Shown here: positions 1-4,965 of the stretch, piece after piece
Numbering within the stretch: the first letter of the stretch is position 1
Layout: each line of letters opens with the position of its first letter
NCBI GenBank assembly: GCA_011620845.1
Contig: WOYJ01000024.1
Span: 1 to 6,158, forward strand
Origin: Methanobacteriaceae archaeon
Lineage (GTDB): Archaea > Methanobacteriota > Methanobacteria > Methanobacteriales > Methanobacteriaceae
Direction: 5' to 3'
Length of the DNA: 6,158 nucleotides
Notes under the pieces: generated by a model
Seen by the model: only the letters and a program-made list of their open reading frames with translations
Database searches by the model: none
What the model was told of the DNA's origin: nothing
Program-made: the position numbers and the translations under genes

Positions 1-2
1 TC

Positions 3-24
3 TAAAAAAGTATCCTATTTTTTA
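3..24. terminator. Candidate bidirectional oligo-T terminator
   Basis: A run of six A (4-9) and a run of six T (18-23) flank an 8-base spacer, and the outer T3/A24 also pair, giving a 7-bp inverted repeat. Read on the minus strand, the T6 tract lies about 15 bases past the stop codon of the small minus-strand gene ending at 25. Read on the plus strand, T6 would end any gene entering from the left edge. Archaeal RNA polymerase commonly stops at oligo-T tracts without a strong GC hairpin, so a two-way terminator between convergent genes is plausible. The existence of a convergent gene to the left is inference only. Confidence 0.45.
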
Positions 25-300
25 TTATCCTGTAATTTGATTGGTTCCATTGGTAGAATTATTATGGGGTGTGCTGTTGGTGTTGTTTTCCACAACATGG
101 GTGGTTAACGGTACTGGTTTAAATGAGGGATCATCGATCTGGGTGATCTGTTGCTGGTTTATTGAGGTGAAGTTATCTGGAATTAAGTTCACTATGGCAT
201 CTCCATCTAAATTCAGAGCGTCGGCAATGGATCCGGTTCCAAATGCAACGAAGGCTATCATGAGCACGATGAAGATTGTCCCGCTTTTTTTAGGATTCAT
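25..300 (-). CDS. Small exported Asn-rich protein of unknown function
   Basis: I do not recognise a family for this 91-residue protein. The N-terminus looks like a signal peptide or membrane anchor: Lys4-Lys5, a hydrophobic stretch at about residues 9-20, a Gly/Ser region, and an Ala-X-Ala motif (Ala26-Asp-Ala28) as possible cleavage site, leaving about 63 mature residues. The mature part is polar. Its last 20 residues are rich in Asn, Thr and Ser and carry five N-X-S/T sequons (Asn72, 75, 80, 81, 84), with a sixth at Asn43, so it may be a heavily N-glycosylated surface peptide. The ATG is well supported: GGGTGAT (312-306) sits 5 bases upstream and a TATA-like element (350-341) lies about 45 bases upstream. 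It follows glmS on the same strand after 118 bp. An overlapping plus-strand reading frame lacks these signals. Coding status is likely; function is unknown. Confidence 0.72.
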   Translation of the reverse strand: MNPKKSGTIFIVLMIAFVAFGTGSIADALNLDGDAIVNLIPDNFTSINQQQITQIDDPSFKPVPLTTHVVENNTNSTPHNNSTNGTNQITG

Positions 301-305
301 GGTTT

Positions 306-312
306 ATCACCC
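306..312 (-). promoter_or_regulatory. Ribosome binding site of the small exported protein
   Basis: On the minus strand GGGTGAT lies 5 bases before the ATG at 300. Six of its bases (GGTGAT) match the complement of the archaeal 16S 3' end. This is the main evidence for choosing this strand and start over the overlapping plus-strand frame. Confidence 0.65.
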
Positions 313-340
313 ATTCATTGAAATATCCTGTAAACTTAGT

Positions 341-350
341 AAATTATATG
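341..350 (-). promoter_or_regulatory. Candidate TATA box for the small exported protein
   Basis: CATATAATTT on the minus strand resembles the archaeal TATA element. A start site about 25 bases downstream would fall near 318-322, giving a leader of about 20 bases that contains the ribosome binding site. The gene could therefore be transcribed independently of glmS. The surroundings are very AT-rich (TTATAATA elements also lie at 354-379), so the exact box is uncertain. Confidence 0.4.
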
Positions 351-352
351 TC

Positions 353-379
353 TATTATAATATTCTAGGTTATTATAAT
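353..379. repeat. Paired ATTATAAT palindromes
   Basis: The 9-mer TATTATAAT occurs at 353-361 and again at 371-379, an offset of 18 bp. Its ATTATAAT core is self-complementary, so the site is two identical palindromic half-elements with a 10-bp gap between the palindromes. They lie just upstream of the proposed TATA box of the small gene. They could be an operator, alternative TATA elements, or chance in AT-rich DNA. Confidence 0.35.
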
Positions 380-418
380 TTCCATAGTTGAGTTTGAACC
401 CCTTTTGAAACTCTCTGA

Positions 419-2197
419 TTATTCTACAGTAACGCACTTAGCCAGGTTTTTTGGTTTATCTGGATCGAGACCTCTTTCCACACTGATATAATAGGATAGA
501 AGCTGCATCGGAATCACGTAGGGTAGGGGAGAAAACATCTCATTGATCTCATCTGGAAAGCCTATAAATTCATCTGACTCCAACTTTAAAATCTCATCAT
601 CATTGGAACCCAGTGCTATCACATGGGCAAACCTGGCTTTAACCTCTTCCACGTTGCTTAAGGTCTTATCATGACTACTGCCCGGAGGTGTAACTGCAAC
701 TACCGGTACCTCCACATCTATCAAAGCCAGTGGCCCGTGCTTTAGTTCTCCAGCAGCGTAGCCCTCACCATGGATGTATGTTATTTCTTTTAGTTTAAGA
801 GCTCCTTCCATGGCAGTAGGGTACGAGAAGCCCCTGCCAATGAAGAAGAAATCAGTGGTTTCCTTGTACTTCCCGGCGATTTCTTTTATCTGTTCCTCGC
901 TCTTTAAGGCTTCCTCCATATAATCCGGTATCTTTTTCAGTGTTTGGAGAAGCTCTTCTTTACCGCTCATCAGTATGGCCATGAGATAGATGGCAGTTAA
1001 CTGGCTAACATAGGTTTTAGTAGCAGCTACACCTATTTCAGGCCCTGCTCTGGTGAATATTACATATTCAGCCTCTCTGGTGGCGGTGCTTCCCACCACA
1101 TTTACTATGGCCAGGGTATGTGATTTAAGATTGGCAATCTTCAGGGCCTTAAGGGTATCGGCCGTCTCACCCGATTGGGAGATGAATATTACCAGCGTGT
1201 CCTTATCTAAAGCTCCCGATGTATATTCAAACTCCGATGCCAGTATCACATCTGTAGGTATGCCTGTTAATGTTTCAAAGAGGTATTTACCCACCAGAGA
1301 AGCATGGTATGATGTTCCACAGGCCACAAAGCATATCCTGCTGAATTTGGGAAACTTCCCTATCACGTTTCTAATTTCTTTTTCTTCCATGAGGGTGTTT
1401 TTCACAGCATCTGGCTGTTCATGTATCTCTTTAAGCATGAAATGATTATATCCCGTTTTTTCAGCCATATCCGGCGTCCATTCAATGGTGTGGACTTCCT
1501 TAGATATTACATCTCCATCTAAATTTTTAATGGTGACATCATTACCATCCAGAATTGCCATTTCCCTGTTATCAAGGTAGATCACCTGATTGGTGTGGTT
1601 TAAGACTGCAGGAACATCAGATGCTAAGAAATATTCATCTTCTCCTAACCCCACGATGAGTGGGCTTTCTTTCCTAACACCAATTAGCTTGCCTGGTTCA
1701 TCTGTGGACATGACGGCCAGGGCATAGGAACCAATTAACCTCCGGGTGGCTGAACGGATGGCTCCCTCCAGATCCTGTCCCCCATCCATATATTCCTCAA
1801 TTAAGTGGGGTATAATCTCAGTATCAGTTTCAGAAGTAAATTTATGGCCTGAGTTTAGAAGCTCCATCTTTAATTCCTTGAAATTTTCAATGATCCCGTT
1901 ATGTACCACGGCTATCCTGTTTTTACAGTCGGTGTGGGGATGTGCATTTTCTTTAGTGGGACTGCCATGGGTGGCCCATCTTACATGGGCAATGCCTGAT
2001 TTGCCGGGTAGCTCTTTTAAATCCAAGTTTTCCTTGTATTTATCTATTTTACCTTGATCCTTTATGATTTTAATATCACTGGCCGAGGTGGCTATACCCA
2101 CCGAATCGTAGCCTCTATATTCTAATTTTCCTACACACTCTAGAAGTACTGGTGCGGCTTCATCATCCTTAAGTACGCATCCTACAATACCACACAT
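419..2197 (-). CDS. glmS: Glutamine--fructose-6-phosphate aminotransferase (isomerizing)
   Basis: This enzyme converts fructose-6-phosphate and glutamine to glucosamine-6-phosphate and glutamate in the cytoplasm, the first committed step to UDP-GlcNAc and hence to cell-wall and glycan sugars. The 592-residue product is close to the usual ~600. Residues 1-~215 form the class II (Ntn) glutaminase domain: it starts Met-Cys-Gly-Ile-Val-Gly, so Met removal exposes the Cys2 nucleophile, followed by RWATHG (73-78), HNGIIENF (99-106) and SETDTE (122-127). The isomerase half has two SIS domains: ACGTSYHAS (292-300), SQSGETADT (340-348) and GPEIGVAATKTY (385-396) in the first; IGRGFSYP (453-460), the TAMEGALKLKE segment and GELKHGPLALID (483-494) in the second. 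The C-terminal NLAKCVTVE tail is typical. No key residue is missing. The start is fixed by Cys2 and by GGTGA 6 bases upstream. It diverges from purC. Confidence 0.97.
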   Translation of the reverse strand: MCGIVGCVLKDDEAAPVLLECVGKLEYRGYDSVGIATSASDIKIIKDQGKIDKYKENLDLKELPGKSGIAHVRWATHGSPTKENAHPHTDCKNRIAVVHNGIIENFKELKMELLNSGHKFTSETDTEIIPHLIEEYMDGGQDLEGAIRSATRRLIGSYALAVMSTDEPGKLIGVRKESPLIVGLGEDEYFLASDVPAVLNHTNQVIYLDNREMAILDGNDVTIKNLDGDVISKEVHTIEWTPDMAEKTGYNHFMLKEIHEQPDAVKNTLMEEKEIRNVIGKFPKFSRICFVACGTSYHASLVGKYLFETLTGIPTDVILASEFEYTSGALDKDTLVIFISQSGETADTLKALKIANLKSHTLAIVNVVGSTATREAEYVIFTRAGPEIGVAATKTYVSQLTAIYLMAILMSGKEELLQTLKKIPDYMEEALKSEEQIKEIAGKYKETTDFFFIGRGFSYPTAMEGALKLKEITYIHGEGYAAGELKHGPLALIDVEVPVVAVTPPGSSHDKTLSNVEEVKARFAHVIALGSNDDEILKLESDEFIGFPDEINEMFSPLPYVIPMQLLSYYISVERGLDPDKPKNLAKCVTVE

Positions 2198-2203
2198 ATT
2201 TTT

Positions 2204-2208
2204 TCACC
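2204..2208 (-). promoter_or_regulatory. Ribosome binding site of glmS
   Basis: GGTGA on the minus strand lies 6 bases before the glmS ATG. It agrees with the start already fixed by the catalytic Cys2. Confidence 0.65.
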
Positions 2209-2238
2209 AAAGATTGCAAATAAATTTGAACAAATAAT

Positions 2239-2252
2239 ATTTATATTTCCAT
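2239..2252 (-). promoter_or_regulatory. glmS promoter (BRE and TATA box)
   Basis: The minus strand reads TGGAAATATAAATA: a purine-rich BRE-like GGAAA running into the TATA-like ATATAAATA. A start about 25 bases downstream would be near 2215-2220, giving a leader of about 20 bases ending in the GGTGA ribosome binding site. The geometry fits archaeal promoters well. Confidence 0.6.
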
Positions 2253-2285
2253 TTAACCCAGGTCAATATCACTAATTGTAAATTA

Positions 2286-2300
2286 AGAAGTATATAAATA
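2286..2300 (+). promoter_or_regulatory. purC promoter (BRE and TATA box)
   Basis: AGAAG followed by TATATAAATA (2291-2300) is the best archaeal TATA box on the plus strand here. Transcription would start near 2320, leaving a leader of about 95 bases before the purC ATG, long for an archaeon. A second weaker AT-rich element (ATTATAAT at 2324-2331) could give a start nearer 2350. The box lies about 45 bp from the divergent glmS TATA box, so both promoters could share a control site in 2253-2285; I see no clear operator there. Confidence 0.55.
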
Positions 2301-2354
2301 TTTGATAAATGAGTAAATTAAATATTATAATTTAAAAGTTCCACAGTTTAAAGC

Positions 2355-2375
2355 CCAAAATAGATTACTTTTTGG
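2355..2375 (+). other. Weak hairpin in the purC leader
   Basis: CCAAAA (2355-2360) and TTTTGG (2370-2375) can pair around a 9-base loop, followed closely by a nine-A run (2378-2386). It lies in the inferred 5' leader of the purC transcript. I see no match to a purine or other known riboswitch aptamer. It may be meaningless in AT-rich sequence. Confidence 0.2.
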
Positions 2376-2404
2376 ATAAAAAAAAATTCTTACCATGAAA
2401 TAAT

Positions 2405-2408
2405 GGAG
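2405..2408 (+). promoter_or_regulatory. Ribosome binding site of purC
   Basis: GGAG lies 8 bases before the purC ATG. It is shorter than the GGTGA or GGAGG sites of neighbouring genes. It also falls inside a 5-codon ATG-started frame (2403-2420) whose TGA overlaps the purC ATG. Confidence 0.45.
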
Positions 2409-2416
2409 TATCGCAA

Positions 2417-3172
2417 ATGAATCCACAAGATCACCAGTTAATATACCAGGGAAAAACCAAGAGTGTGTACGAAACAGACGATCCTGAAGTGGTCATAGTT
2501 AAATTCCGGGATGATATAACGGCAGGAGATGGTGAAAAAAAGGATACACTCACGGATAAAGGTCATTTCAACTCTTTAATTTCAGCGAAGTTCTTCGAGG
2601 TCCTGGAGGAAGCAGGGATTAAAACCCAGTACATCGAACTACTGGAACCTGGAGTTATGCTCTCACACCGCCTGGAAATGATACCATTAGAGGTTATAAC
2701 CAGGAACATCGCCGCCGGAAGCCTGCTTAGAAAGTTCCCCTTCCAGGAACGGCAGGAATTCGATCCACCCATTATACAGATGGACTATAAGAGCGATGAG
2801 TTCCACGACCCCATGGTAAACGACGACATAGCCATGGCCCTGGGCTTCGTCACCAGGGAGGAACTGGATGAAATCAGGAAGATAACACTGAAGATCAACA
2901 GGGTCCTGAAGGACTTCCTACTAAAAAAGGGGATCACTCTCCCTGACTTTAAAATCGAGTTCGGCAGGAACCATAAAGGCAAAATAATCCTGGGAGACGA
3001 GATCAGCCCTGATTCCTGCAGATTCTGGGACAGTGAAACCTGCGAGGTTCTGGATAAAGACCTGTTTAGAAAGGGAGAAACTGGTGTGATGGACGCCTAC
3101 CATGAAGTGGCATCCCGGATACTGGACATCGAGGACAGGAAAAAATGGAATATTAAGGACATCACAAATTGA
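2417..3172 (+). CDS. purC: SAICAR synthetase (phosphoribosylaminoimidazole-succinocarboxamide synthase)
   Basis: PurC joins CAIR and aspartate using ATP to make SAICAR in cytoplasmic IMP synthesis. The 251 residues contain the whole family pattern: the N-terminal YQGKTKSVY (10-18) phosphate-binding segment, TAGDG (35-39), the first PROSITE-type signature at 88-102 (MIPLEVITRNIAAGS), HDPM (130-133), the second signature LPDFKIEFG (175-183), and GDEISPDSCRFWD (193-205). It is about 14 residues longer than E. coli PurC; the extra part is a charged C-terminal tail. The ATG is the only reasonable start: a stop (2396-2398) lies in frame just upstream with no other start codon between, and GGAG (2405-2408) is 8 bases away. 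It is the first gene of the plus-strand cluster and is followed by purS after 88 bp. Confidence 0.97.
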   Translation: MNPQDHQLIYQGKTKSVYETDDPEVVIVKFRDDITAGDGEKKDTLTDKGHFNSLISAKFFEVLEEAGIKTQYIELLEPGVMLSHRLEMIPLEVITRNIAAGSLLRKFPFQERQEFDPPIIQMDYKSDEFHDPMVNDDIAMALGFVTREELDEIRKITLKINRVLKDFLLKKGITLPDFKIEFGRNHKGKIILGDEISPDSCRFWDSETCEVLDKDLFRKGETGVMDAYHEVASRILDIEDRKKWNIKDITN

Positions 3173-3178
3173 TTAAGA

Positions 3179-3221
3179 GTATAATAATTATCTGGCAATG
3201 GTATAATAATATCTGGCTATG
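3179..3221 (+). repeat. Imperfect ~21-bp tandem duplication with a TATA-like element
   Basis: Two adjacent units, 3179-3200 and 3201-3221, differ by one inserted T and one A/T change. Each starts GTATAATAAT and ends in CTGGCAATG or CTGGCTATG. The shared TATAATAA part resembles a TATA element, so the duplication may give one or two internal promoters for purS-purQ, with starts near 3207 or 3230. That role is inferred; the duplication itself is plain in the sequence. Confidence 0.6.
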
Positions 3222-3255
3222 AATATTAGGTGAAAGGCTACGAATATAGGTGAAA
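3215..3255 (+). repeat. Second ~20-bp tandem duplication carrying two Shine-Dalgarno copies
   Basis: Units 3215-3235 and 3236-3255 differ by one T/C change and one missing T. Each runs from GGCTA through GAATAT to AGGTGAAA. The result is two AGGTGA sequences (3228-3233 and 3248-3253). Only the second has a start codon at proper distance: the purS ATG, 7 bases away. The first has no nearby start and overlaps a 4-codon frame (ATG at 3219, TGA at 3231). This duplication overlaps the end of the preceding one by 7 bases. Confidence 0.6.
3248..3253 (+). promoter_or_regulatory. Functional ribosome binding site of purS
   Basis: AGGTGA, the second of two duplicated copies, lies 7 bases before the purS ATG at 3261. 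The first copy at 3228-3233 is 27 bases away, too far to serve this start. Confidence 0.6.
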
Positions 3256-3260
3256 AAAAG

Positions 3261-3512
3261 ATGAAGTACGATGCAGAGGTCAAAATAAGTTTAAAAAAAG
3301 GCATGCTGAACCCGGAAGCAGCCACCATCCAAAGGGCACTTGCGCTCCTGAAGTACCAGGTAGAAAACACCGAAACCCTTCAAATAATTAAATTCTCCAT
3401 AGAAGGGGATAGTGAAGATATTGTCCGCCAGAAGGTGGATGAGATGTGTCAAAAACTGCTCTGCAACCCGGTTATCCATAACTACGAGATAGGAATAACT
3501 CCGGAGGATTAA
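3261..3512 (+). CDS. purS: FGAM synthetase subunit PurS
   Basis: PurS is the small structural subunit of the three-part phosphoribosylformylglycinamidine synthase (PurS-PurQ-PurL). It has no catalytic residues and links the glutaminase PurQ to the synthetase PurL. The 83 residues match the usual ~80-85 and show the family's compact alternating strand/helix pattern: a first strand (3-11), KKGMLNPEA (12-20), a helix with RALALL (25-30), a second strand around 41-47, and the C-terminal CQKLLCNPVIHNYEI (63-77), the most diagnostic part. The homologue MTH169 from Methanothermobacter was, as I recall, a structurally solved PurS. The gene ends one base before purQ and contains the purQ ribosome binding site in its last codons, so the two are very likely translationally coupled. 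purL is not in the window. Confidence 0.95.
   Translation: MKYDAEVKISLKKGMLNPEAATIQRALALLKYQVENTETLQIIKFSIEGDSEDIVRQKVDEMCQKLLCNPVIHNYEIGITPED
3503..3507 (+). promoter_or_regulatory. Ribosome binding site of purQ inside purS
   Basis: GGAGG spans the penultimate Glu and last Asp codons of purS and lies 6 bases before the purQ ATG. It is the strongest Shine-Dalgarno match in the window. It fits efficient, coupled synthesis of two subunits of one complex. Confidence 0.7.
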
Positions 3513-3513
3513 A

Positions 3514-4164
3514 ATGAAAGTGGCGATTATACGGTTTCCCGGTACCAACTGTGACCGGGATGTGTACCACGCCCTTGAACTAGCCGGGGGCGAACCTGAA
3601 TATGCCTGGTGGAACCAGAGGGATCTCTCATCATTTGATGGTATAATAATCCCTGGAGGATTCTCCTACGGTGATTATTTAAGGGCTGGAGCCATCGCAG
3701 CCATCACCCCCGTTATCGATGGGATTAAAGACGCGGTTAAAGCTGGAAAACCTGTCCTGGGGATATGTAACGGGGCTCAAATCCTGGCAGAGATAGGCCT
3801 GGTCCCGGGAGTGTTCACCAACAACAGCCACGCAAAATTCATGTGTAGATGGACCGAATTGAAGGTTAAAACCACCAGAACACCCTTCACCAGTATGTAC
3901 AATGCTGGCGACATCATAAGAATGCCCATAGCCCATGCTGAAGGACGTTACTTCAACGATGAGATAGATAAACTAAAAGACCAGGACCAGGTGGTGCTGG
4001 CCTTCGAAGGCGAAAACCCCAACGGGTCCATGGAAGCAATAACCGGGGTATGTGATGAAGATGGGCAAGTATGCGCCATAATGCCCCATCCAGAGAGAGC
4101 CTCCGAAGTAATCCTTGGTTCAGATGATGGTTTGAAGTTCTTCAAAGGAATGGTCGATTATTAA
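3514..4164 (+). CDS. purQ: FGAM synthetase glutaminase subunit PurQ
   Basis: PurQ is a class I (triad) glutamine amidotransferase. It hydrolyses glutamine and passes ammonia to PurL for conversion of FGAR to FGAM. The 216-residue length is normal for stand-alone PurQ of the PurS-dependent type. Visible motifs are IIRFPGTNCDRD (5-16), the oxyanion-hole region PGGFSYGDYLRAGA (47-60), the nucleophile elbow LGICNGAQIL with Cys85 (82-91), AHAEGR (140-145), and the catalytic His192 and Glu194 in MPHPER (190-195). All catalytic residues are present. The ATG follows the purS stop by one base. Downstream, 63 bp with a T-rich tract separate it from cobA, so a purine transcript could end there. Confidence 0.97.
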   Translation: MKVAIIRFPGTNCDRDVYHALELAGGEPEYAWWNQRDLSSFDGIIIPGGFSYGDYLRAGAIAAITPVIDGIKDAVKAGKPVLGICNGAQILAEIGLVPGVFTNNSHAKFMCRWTELKVKTTRTPFTSMYNAGDIIRMPIAHAEGRYFNDEIDKLKDQDQVVLAFEGENPNGSMEAITGVCDEDGQVCAIMPHPERASEVILGSDDGLKFFKGMVDY

Positions 4165-4190
4165 ATCCAATCTCCTTTGTAAGAATATTA

Positions 4191-4204
4191 TTTCTTTTTC
4201 ATTT
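4191..4204 (+). terminator. T-rich tract after purQ, possible weak terminator
   Basis: TTTCTTTTTCATTT begins 27 bases after the purQ stop and has eleven T in fourteen bases. Oligo-T tracts of this kind can end archaeal transcripts. If active, it would separate the purine genes from the tetrapyrrole genes, at least in part. No GC-rich hairpin precedes it and I see no strong TATA box for cobA in the same gap, so read-through is just as likely. Confidence 0.35.
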
Positions 4205-4213
4205 AATCTCAAA

Positions 4214-4218
4214 AGGTG
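4214..4218 (+). promoter_or_regulatory. Ribosome binding site of cobA
   Basis: AGGTG lies 9 bases before the ATG at 4228, supporting that start. Confidence 0.5.
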
Positions 4219-4227
4219 TAAAATATT

Positions 4228-4935
4228 ATGACAGTGTATCTAGTAGGCGCAGGACCTGGTGATCCAGATCTCCTCACCTTAAAGGCGGTGGACGTCCTTA
4301 AAAAGGCAGATGTGGTTTTATACGACTACCTATCCAATGAGAAAATACTCGAACATGCCAGGGACGCGGAGTTAATTTACGTAGGTAAAAAGGCCGGCCA
4401 GCACTACAAAAAACAGGAAGAAATAAACCAGATCCTCATTGAAAAGGCCAAAACCAACCACCTGGTGGTAAGGCTTAAAGGAGGAGACCCCTTCGTATTT
4501 GGAAGGGGTGGCGAGGAGATGCTCGCCCTCCTGGAAGAAGGAATCCCCTTCGAGATAGTCCCTGGTGTAACCTCTGCTATAGGAATTCCCACAACCATAG
4601 GACTACCAGTAACCCATAGAGGAGTTGCCACATCACTGACCATTGTAACTGGACATGAAGACCCCACCAAGAGTGAACAACAGGTTAAATGGGATTTTAA
4701 AGCAGATACCATCGTGATCCTGATGGGTGTGGGGAAACTGGAGGACAACACCAGGGAGTTACTTAAATATAGAGATCCCCAAACCCCAGTGTGTGTAATA
4801 GAAAGCGGTACTCTCCCTGGACAGAGGATCATCACTGGTACTCTGGAAAATATACATAAAAAGGACATTAAACCTCCAGCCCTGGTTGTTATTGGCCATG
4901 TGGTGGATATATTTAAGAAGGCACGGTTACAATAA
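4228..4935 (+). CDS. cobA: Uroporphyrinogen-III C-methyltransferase (SUMT)
   Basis: SUMT uses two S-adenosylmethionine molecules to methylate uroporphyrinogen III at C-2 and C-7, giving precorrin-2, the precursor of siroheme, corrinoids and coenzyme F430. The 235 residues are the bare methyltransferase domain, without the CysG-type dehydrogenase/ferrochelatase part. Family motifs in order: VGAGPGDPDLLT (6-17), VLYDYLS (30-36), VGKKAG (52-57), RLKGGDPFVFGRGGEE (82-97), VPGVTSA (111-117), GLPVTHR (125-131), TGHEDP (141-146), LMGVGKL (165-171), ESGTLPGQR (192-200) and the C-terminal VVIGHVV (220-226). The SAM-binding glycine-rich loops are intact. The gene is followed after 30 bp by hemD, whose product supplies its substrate. 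The name cobA here means SUMT, not the cobalamin adenosyltransferase. Confidence 0.95.
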   Translation: MTVYLVGAGPGDPDLLTLKAVDVLKKADVVLYDYLSNEKILEHARDAELIYVGKKAGQHYKKQEEINQILIEKAKTNHLVVRLKGGDPFVFGRGGEEMLALLEEGIPFEIVPGVTSAIGIPTTIGLPVTHRGVATSLTIVTGHEDPTKSEQQVKWDFKADTIVILMGVGKLEDNTRELLKYRDPQTPVCVIESGTLPGQRIITGTLENIHKKDIKPPALVVIGHVVDIFKKARLQ

Positions 4936-4952
4936 CCGGAAACTCATAATAA

Positions 4953-4957
4953 GAAGG
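4953..4957 (+). promoter_or_regulatory. Ribosome binding site of hemD
   Basis: GAAGG in the 30-bp cobA-hemD gap lies 8 bases before the hemD ATG. It is a weak match to the anti-Shine-Dalgarno sequence; AGGTAAT at 4955-4961 is one mismatch from AGGTGAT. Confidence 0.4.
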
Positions 4958-4965
4958 TAATCTTT

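Noticed and set aside
41..391. Plus-strand 116-codon open frame overlapping the small exported protein gene.
   Set aside because: No ribosome site or TATA box at its start. The minus-strand frame has GGGTGAT at the correct distance and a sensible signal peptide, so this is a shadow.
390..413. GAGTTT/AAACTC inverted repeat with a 12-base loop just after the glmS stop, considered as a glmS terminator.
   Set aside because: The stem is short, the loop is large, and no T-run follows on the minus strand. Not enough to call.
2320..2416. purC leader considered as a riboswitch because of its inferred length.
   Set aside because: No conserved aptamer core or stable multi-helix fold is visible. The only pairing is a 6-bp AT-rich stem.
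3219..3233. Four-codon frame ATG...TGA over the first duplicated Shine-Dalgarno, considered as a leader peptide.
   Set aside because: No ribosome binding site precedes it, and so short a frame is expected by chance.
3638..3656. The bases encoding Asp-Gly-Ile-Ile-Ile in purQ share 13 exact bases (17 of 19 overall) with the repeat unit at 3198-3216, suggesting the gap repeat was copied from purQ.
   Set aside because: In a 6-kb AT-rich window an exact 13-mer match is not far from chance, and the purQ copy is explained by conserved protein sequence. No further similarity flanks it.
4404..4868. Minus-strand 154-codon open frame inside cobA.
   Set aside because: cobA keeps every SUMT motif across the same bases. 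The antisense product is a Ser/Pro-rich string without recognisable motifs and reflects codon bias of cobA.
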